This document shows, piece after piece, positions 12,951-16,831 of a stretch of 16,831 nt of DNA. The translations under genes were made by a program, and so were the position numbers. Under the pieces are notes generated by a model, which saw only the letters and a list, made by a program, of their open reading frames with translations, was not told the origin of the DNA and did no database searches. Numbering within the stretch: the stretch's first letter is position 1; each line of letters opens with the position of its first letter. Source of the stretch: Sysuimicrobium calidum (GTDB taxonomy: Bacteria; Sysuimicrobiota; Sysuimicrobiia; Sysuimicrobiales; Sysuimicrobiaceae); contig JAVKHN010000043.1 of NCBI GenBank assembly GCA_031459935.1, positions 1-16,831 of the forward strand. Reading direction: 5' to 3'.

Positions 12951-14228
12951 ATGGAAGTCATTCGATCCATGCTTTCGAACGGGCTGCGGGTGGTGGTGCT
13001 GCCGGATCCCTCCGCGCCCGTGGTGAGCTTCTGGGTGTGGTACCGGGTGGGCGCGCGGGACGAGCGGCCGGGACAGACCGGGATCTCCCACTGGGTGGAA
13101 CACATGCTCTTTAAGGGCACTCCGCGACTCGGCCGGGGCGGGCTCGACCGGCTCTTTGCCCGCCTGGGCGCCCACTGGAACGGGTTCACCACCTCGGACT
13201 TCACCGTCTACCTGGAGACCCTTCCCCAGTCCACCTGGCAGGTGGCCGCGGAGGTGGAGGCGGACCGCATGTGCAACACCGTGTTCGATCCCGAGGAGGT
13301 GGAGCGGGAGCGCACGGTGATCCTCTCGGAACGGGGGATGTACGAGAACGACCCCGCCAGCGTGCTGCACGAAGAGGTGGCGGCCCTGGCCTTCACCGTG
13401 CACCCCTACCGGCAGCCCGTGATCGGCTGGCGTACGGACCTGCGGCGGATCACGCGGGAGGAACTCCTGGCCCACTACCGGACCTACTACCGGCCCAACA
13501 ACGCCACCGTGGTCCTGGTGGGTTCCGTCTCCCCGGAGGAGGCCCTGCGCACCGTGGAAGCCCACTTCGGCGGGATCGAGTCCGGTGCGCCGCCTCCGGC
13601 GGTGCGCATCGAGGAACCCCCGCAGGAGGGGGAGCGCCGGGTGGTGGTGGAACGGCGGGGAGGAGCGGTGCCGCTTCTGCAGATGGCATACCGGGTGCCC
13701 GCAGGCACCCACCCGGATACGGTACCGCTTCTTGTCCTGGACGCGGTGCTGTCCGGCGGAAAGCCCCTCAGCTGGGGTGGAGCGGGAGGAATGGGTCGCT
13801 CCTCGCGCCTGTACCGGGCCCTGGTGCGCACCCGGCTCGCGGCCGCGGTCACCAGCCGCCTTGTGCCTTCCCTGGATCCCGGGTTGCTGTGGATCTCCGT
13901 GACCGCGCAGCCCGGAGTGCAGCCCGAGGTTCTGGAGTCCGCGGTGGAGGCGGAGCTCGCACAGCTGCGGGAGGAGCCTCCATCGGAGGAGGAGCTGCGC
14001 AGGGCCATCAAGCAGCTGCGGGCCCAGCTGGCGTACGGTGCGGACGACGCTTCCGGCCGCGCCCTGTGGCTGGGATTTGTGCAGATGCTGGGGCTGGAGA
14101 CGTGGTTCGCAGATCTCCCGGAGCGCCTGGAGCGGGTGACGCCGGAGGAGGTGCAGCGGGTGGCCCGCACCTACCTGGTGAAGAAGACGCGCACCGTGGG
14201 CTGGTACCTCCCGGAGGAGGCTACGTGA
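12951..14228 (+). CDS. M16 family zinc peptidase, catalytic subunit
   Basis: 425 residues. ATG 12951 is preferred because GGAGGAG (12939-12945) lies 5 bases upstream and the family begins with this strand (LSNGLRVVV); the open frame extends to 12882 without support. The inverted zinc motif HxxEH is H47-W-V-E50-H51 in GISHWVEHMLFKGT, and E127 (VILSERGMYENDP), 76 residues further on, is the third ligand. NGFTTSDFTVY (77-87) is the usual strand beside the active site. The C-terminal M16 domain carries SSRLYRALV. No signal peptide is visible. Such proteins degrade or process peptides as a clam-shaped pair with an inactive partner, which is encoded next, overlapping by one base. Confidence 0.93.
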   Translation: MEVIRSMLSNGLRVVVLPDPSAPVVSFWVWYRVGARDERPGQTGISHWVEHMLFKGTPRLGRGGLDRLFARLGAHWNGFTTSDFTVYLETLPQSTWQVAAEVEADRMCNTVFDPEEVERERTVILSERGMYENDPASVLHEEVAALAFTVHPYRQPVIGWRTDLRRITREELLAHYRTYYRPNNATVVLVGSVSPEEALRTVEAHFGGIESGAPPPAVRIEEPPQEGERRVVVERRGGAVPLLQMAYRVPAGTHPDTVPLLVLDAVLSGGKPLSWGGAGGMGRSSRLYRALVRTRLAAAVTSRLVPSLDPGLLWISVTAQPGVQPEVLESAVEAELAQLREEPPSEEELRRAIKQLRAQLAYGADDASGRALWLGFVQMLGLETWFADLPERLERVTPEEVQRVARTYLVKKTRTVGWYLPEEAT

Positions 14229-15514
14229 TGGAGATCCCCGTCCGGCCTGAAGTCGTCCTCCGCCAGGGCCTTCCCAACGGCAGCGTGGTGCTGGCGCTGC
14301 GAGACCCTTCCTCGCCCACGGTCTCCCTACGCATCTTGCTCCCGCATGCGGGGAGCATGGCGGACGGAACCGAACCGGGAAGCGCGCGGTTCGTGGCTGC
14401 CCTCCTGCTGCGGGGAACCGAACGACACGATGCGGAAGCCCTGGCGGAGATCCTGGATGGGATGGGAGCCTCCGTGCAGGTGAGCGCGGGACGGGAGGCC
14501 ACAGAGCTTACTGCACGCGCGCTTGCGGAGGACGCTAAGCGGCTGGTGGCGGTGTGCGCGGAGGTGCTGCGCGTGCCCGCATTTCCCACAGAAGAGGTGG
14601 AGCGGGTGCGGGGGGAGATCATCACCTCCCTCCGGGTGCTCGCCAAGGACCCCCGGATCGTGGCCCAGTGGACCCTCTCGCGCCTCCTTTACCCCGCGCC
14701 GCATCCCTTCAGGCTGCCCGCGGAGGGGACGGAGGAGACAATCAGCCGCCTGAACCGAGAGGAACTGGTGGCGTTCTGGCGCAGGCGCTACGGGCCGAGG
14801 GATGCCATCTTCGTCCTGGTGGGAGACCTGGAAAGCTCGCGTGCCGTGGACCTGGTCTGTGAGTCCTTCGGGGACTGGTGCGCGGAGGTGGAGCCGGTCG
14901 TCGATCCGCAGGATCCCGCGCCCCCCACGGGGGTGATGCGGGAGGTGGTGATCATCGAGGGGAAGGTACAGGCGGACATCGCCCTCGGAGTGCCCGGGGT
15001 CCGGAGGGCGGACCCGGACTATCTGCCGCTGCGGCTAGCGAACCTCATCCTGGGGGAGATGGGGCTCATGGGTCGCATCGGGGATGTGGTGCGGGAGCAG
15101 AAGGGGCTCGCGTACTACGCCCTGAGCCAGCTCACCGCGGGGAAGTGGGGCGGGCCGTGGTACGCGGTGGCGGGGGTTCCACCTGAGAAGGTCTGGGAGG
15201 CCGCGGAGGCCATGGTGGAGGAATTCGTCCGGATGCGGGAGGAAGGCCCTTCGGAGCAGGAGCTTCTGGACGCCATCCAGAACCGGATCGGATGGTTGCA
15301 GGTTTCGCTCTCCGGTGCGCCCGCCAAGGCGCAGCTGCTGGCCAGCACGGAGTTCCACGGCCTCGGGTTGGACTACTGGGTGCGGTTTGCGGACCTGGTC
15401 CGGGAGGTGAGCCGGGAGGCCATCGTGGAGGCCTTCCGGCGCCGCTTCCCCGGCGGCTACGCCCTAGCGGTGGCGGGGCCGGAAGGGCTCTCCGTGGGTG
15501 CAGGGATCGGTTAG
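14228..15514 (+). CDS. M16 family peptidase-like subunit, zinc site lost
   Basis: 428 residues. ATG 14228 shares its A with the upstream stop (TGATG), and GGAGGAGG lies 7 bases upstream; an in-frame GTG at 14225 is equally possible. It has the same two-domain M16 fold, but the place of GISHWVEHMLFKGT reads GSARFVAALLLRGT (51-64), so both histidines and the glutamate are replaced. The C-terminal domain keeps the substrate-binding pair R289/Y296 in VREQKGLAYYA. This matches the non-catalytic partner of heterodimeric M16 proteases, and it should form the closed chamber with the preceding gene product. The 3' end overlaps the convergent phosphatase gene by 4 bases. Confidence 0.93.
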   Translation: MEIPVRPEVVLRQGLPNGSVVLALRDPSSPTVSLRILLPHAGSMADGTEPGSARFVAALLLRGTERHDAEALAEILDGMGASVQVSAGREATELTARALAEDAKRLVAVCAEVLRVPAFPTEEVERVRGEIITSLRVLAKDPRIVAQWTLSRLLYPAPHPFRLPAEGTEETISRLNREELVAFWRRRYGPRDAIFVLVGDLESSRAVDLVCESFGDWCAEVEPVVDPQDPAPPTGVMREVVIIEGKVQADIALGVPGVRRADPDYLPLRLANLILGEMGLMGRIGDVVREQKGLAYYALSQLTAGKWGGPWYAVAGVPPEKVWEAAEAMVEEFVRMREEGPSEQELLDAIQNRIGWLQVSLSGAPAKAQLLASTEFHGLGLDYWVRFADLVREVSREAIVEAFRRRFPGGYALAVAGPEGLSVGAGIG

Positions 15515-15975
15515 GGCACGAGCTCGGGAGGCAGGGCCCAGCACACCGACCACCGCTCTGTCTGCTCCTGGCGTTCCAGGCACACCGCACCTCCGGTGCG
15601 GAACGTGACCACCTCCCGCTCCGGATCCCCACACAGGAGCAGCCCCGCGAGTCGGCGGAGGTGCGGAAGGTGCCCGACGAGTACCAGGTCCTCCTGCTGT
15701 TCCCGAACCCGTTCGGCCCACACCCCGGGATCGTCGTTGGGGTTTAATCCGTCCTGCGCCTCCACCCGGGCCTGCGGGAAAAACCGCGACCACACCTCCG
15801 CGGTCTGCTGGGCCCGGAGCTTCCCGCTGTGCAGGATGCGGGAGGGGGACACCCCGTGTTCCGCGACGAAGCGGGCCACCCGCTCCGCGTCCCGCCATCC
15901 CTTCTCCGTGAGGGGGCGGAGTGGGTCCTCGGATTCGGGTTTGGCCTCCGCGTGCTGAACGAGATACAGCCGCAT
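15511..15975 (-). CDS. sixA: SixA-like histidine phosphatase
   Basis: 154 residues on the - strand, ATG 15975 with only a weak GGGGGA ribosome binding site. It is a small single-domain histidine phosphatase. The N-terminal motif is LVQHAEA with nucleophile H8; the usual RHG arginine is Q7, a variation common in SixA-like proteins as far as I recall. Further residues are R54 (SGKLRAQQTAE) and H102 (VGHLPHL). SixA removes phosphate from phosphohistidine in phosphotransfer proteins, but small relatives act on other phosphoesters, so the substrate is open. It converges on the M16 pair (4-base overlap) and diverges from the THEP1-like gene with a 30-base gap. Confidence 0.87.
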   Translation of the reverse strand: MRLYLVQHAEAKPESEDPLRPLTEKGWRDAERVARFVAEHGVSPSRILHSGKLRAQQTAEVWSRFFPQARVEAQDGLNPNDDPGVWAERVREQQEDLVLVGHLPHLRRLAGLLLCGDPEREVVTFRTGGAVCLERQEQTERWSVCWALPPELVP

Positions 15976-15992
15976 TCCCCCGTTCCGGTCCC

Positions 15993-16001
15993 ATCATACC
16001 A
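15993..16001 (-). promoter_or_regulatory. Possible extended -10 promoter for sixA
   Basis: On the - strand 16001-15993 reads TGGTATGAT, i.e. TG-N-TATGAT, a 5/6 -10 match with the extended TG. It ends 17 bases before the sixA start, leaving room for a very short leader. No good -35 is visible. Confidence 0.35.
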
Positions 16002-16005
16002 TTGG

Positions 16006-16461
16006 ATGGCGGACCTTCTGCGCCTCTCCGGACGGCCGGGAGTGGGCAAGACCATCCTCCTCCGGCGCCTCGCACACGAGCTCGAATGCCGCGCGGGCGG
16101 AGTCTACCCGGAGGAGATCCGGGAACGGGGCGGCCGCGTGGGCTTCCGGCTCGTGACCCTGGATGGGTCGGCCAAGGTCTCCGCCCGCGTTCGCTGGCAC
16201 GACCGGCCCCACCGGGTGGGCCGGTACGGGGTGGATCTGGTGGTCCTGGACCACCTGGGTGTTGAGGCCATCCGCCGGGTGGTGGCCTCCGGGAAGGTGG
16301 TGCTGGTGGCCACCATCCTCGCCTCCTCTCATCCCTGGGCGGATTCCATCCGTTGCAGGCCCGGATGCACGGAATTCGTGCTCACGCCCGTGAACCGCGG
16401 GGAGGTCTTCGAGCGCGCCCTGCAGTGGGTTCTCGAGCGATGCCCGGTCCCTGGCCCCTGA
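16006..16461 (+). CDS. THEP1-like nucleoside-triphosphatase, short and altered
   Basis: 151 residues from ATG 16006, the start that puts the Walker A loop (GRPGVGKT, 9-16) near the N-terminus as in the family. Typical THEP1 features: GGVYPEEIRERGGRVGF (31-47), VGRYGV (71-76) and a final ELTP.NR-like segment, here VLTPVNRGE. Normal members are roughly 170-190 residues and have about 20-25 residues between VGRYGV and a Walker B of the form VIDEIGKME. Here VGRYGV runs straight into DLVVLDHLG (77-85): the spacer is missing and the Walker B glutamate appears to be H83. Hydrolysis may be weak or lost. No clear ribosome binding site. The 3' end overlaps the next gene by 22 bases. Confidence 0.78.
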   Translation: MADLLRLSGRPGVGKTILLRRLAHELECRAGGVYPEEIRERGGRVGFRLVTLDGSAKVSARVRWHDRPHRVGRYGVDLVVLDHLGVEAIRRVVASGKVVLVATILASSHPWADSIRCRPGCTEFVLTPVNRGEVFERALQWVLERCPVPGP

Positions 16462-16831
16462 CGCCCGAGGAACTGGTGGCGCAGCAGCTGGAGCTTGCGC
16501 GCCTGCAACCGGAACCGTGGCGGTTTTCGGGAACGCTCCGGTCCGTGGCCGCCTGCTTCGTGTGCTTTCCCCGGGGACGGACGGGGAAAGGCGCGGCAGG
16601 AGATCCGGGGTGGGCCGCGGCGGTGTTGATGCGGGACGGAAGGCTCCTGAGCACAGCCACTGTGCGGGGGAAGGCGGCCTGGCCGTACGAGCCGGGGCTG
16701 CTGGCGCTGCGGGAGGGGCCGCTGCTGGAGGCCGCGGTTTTAGGGCTACCTGAAGTGCCGGACCTCCTGGTGGTGAACGGCACGGGCCGGGACCACCCGC
16801 GCCGGGCCGGGCTCGCCGTGCACCTGGGGTT
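16440..16831 (+). CDS. Endonuclease V homologue with altered active site (3' end outside window)
   Basis: 130 residues visible; the frame is open at the window end. ATG 16440 lies inside the end of the THEP1-like gene and gives MPGPWPLTPEELVAQQLEL, matching the family N-terminus (LPPEEA..Q). Recognisable EndoV landmarks are WPYEPGLLALREGP (81-94) and NGTGRDHPRRAGLAVHLG (113-130). Compared with my memory of Thermotoga maritima EndoV, Y83 (wedge Tyr80), E92 (Glu89) and H119 (His116) are kept. The first metal aspartate (in VAGVDLSF) is F40 in VAACFVCF, and the aspartate of DGQGLAHPR is N113. Normal EndoV cuts near deoxyinosine or inosine and needs these acids, so this protein may bind without cutting or use a different chemistry. 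The C-terminal third is unseen. Confidence 0.8.
   Translation, partial: MPGPWPLTPEELVAQQLELARLQPEPWRFSGTLRSVAACFVCFPRGRTGKGAAGDPGWAAAVLMRDGRLLSTATVRGKAAWPYEPGLLALREGPLLEAAVLGLPEVPDLLVVNGTGRDHPRRAGLAVHLG

Noticed and set aside
1..16831. CRISPR arrays, insertion sequences, tRNA or rRNA genes, attachment sites
   Set aside because: No regularly spaced repeats, transposase motifs, terminal inverted repeats, tRNA-like cloverleaf or rRNA sequence was recognised on either strand.

Overview
This is a GC-rich window (very roughly 70 % by eye) of tightly packed bacterial genes. There are many GTG starts and 1-4 base stop/start overlaps, and no tRNA, rRNA, CRISPR array or insertion sequence is visible. 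Gene content (a clade II type N2O reductase cluster, a CuA-containing haem-copper oxidase operon, a THEP1-like NTPase, a two-subunit M16 protease, a GYD protein) and base composition suggest a thermophilic or thermotolerant, facultatively respiring bacterium of a deep high-GC lineage. Armatimonadota, Sysuimicrobiota or deep Firmicutes/Chloroflexi-like groups would fit, but the phylum cannot be fixed from sequence reading alone.

Region 1 (1-5031, + strand) is the end of a compact N2O reductase cluster: the C-terminal part of nosZ, a strong hairpin followed by TTTT, then nosB-like, nosD, nosF, nosY and a small FixH/YtkA-like lipoprotein, the last five joined by 4-base overlaps. The lipoprotein sits where nosL is often found. 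No nosR, nosG, nosC1/C2, nosH or nosL is visible here.

Region 2 (5009-5771) holds a divergent double-BON-domain protein on the - strand and a 265-base intergenic region with nested GC-rich palindromes.

Region 3 (5772-10948, + strand) is one apparent operon: haem-copper oxidase subunits II, I, IV-like and III, a four-cysteine sensor fused to a LuxR-type helix-turn-helix, and a radical SAM/SPASM-like protein. Subunit I looks like the A2 (YS) type, but the K-channel lysine is replaced by valine. It also carries a glutamate in helix VIII close to where cNOR-type NO reductases carry one. Next to nosZ, this raises the possibility that the enzyme reduces NO, or is an unusual oxygen reductase. This is the most interesting observation in the window.

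Region 4 (11037-12879) has an exported type-1 copper protein, a plausible electron carrier for NosZ and/or the oxidase. A convergent enolase-superfamily gene (MenC/N-acylamino acid racemase type) follows, then a divergent AT-rich promoter patch and a GYD-domain protein.

Region 5 (12951-16831) has a tandem M16 peptidase pair (one active, one with the zinc site lost), a convergent SixA-like phosphatase, and two overlapping genes at the window end: a shortened THEP1-like NTPase and an endonuclease V homologue. In both of the last two, catalytic acidic residues appear to be replaced.
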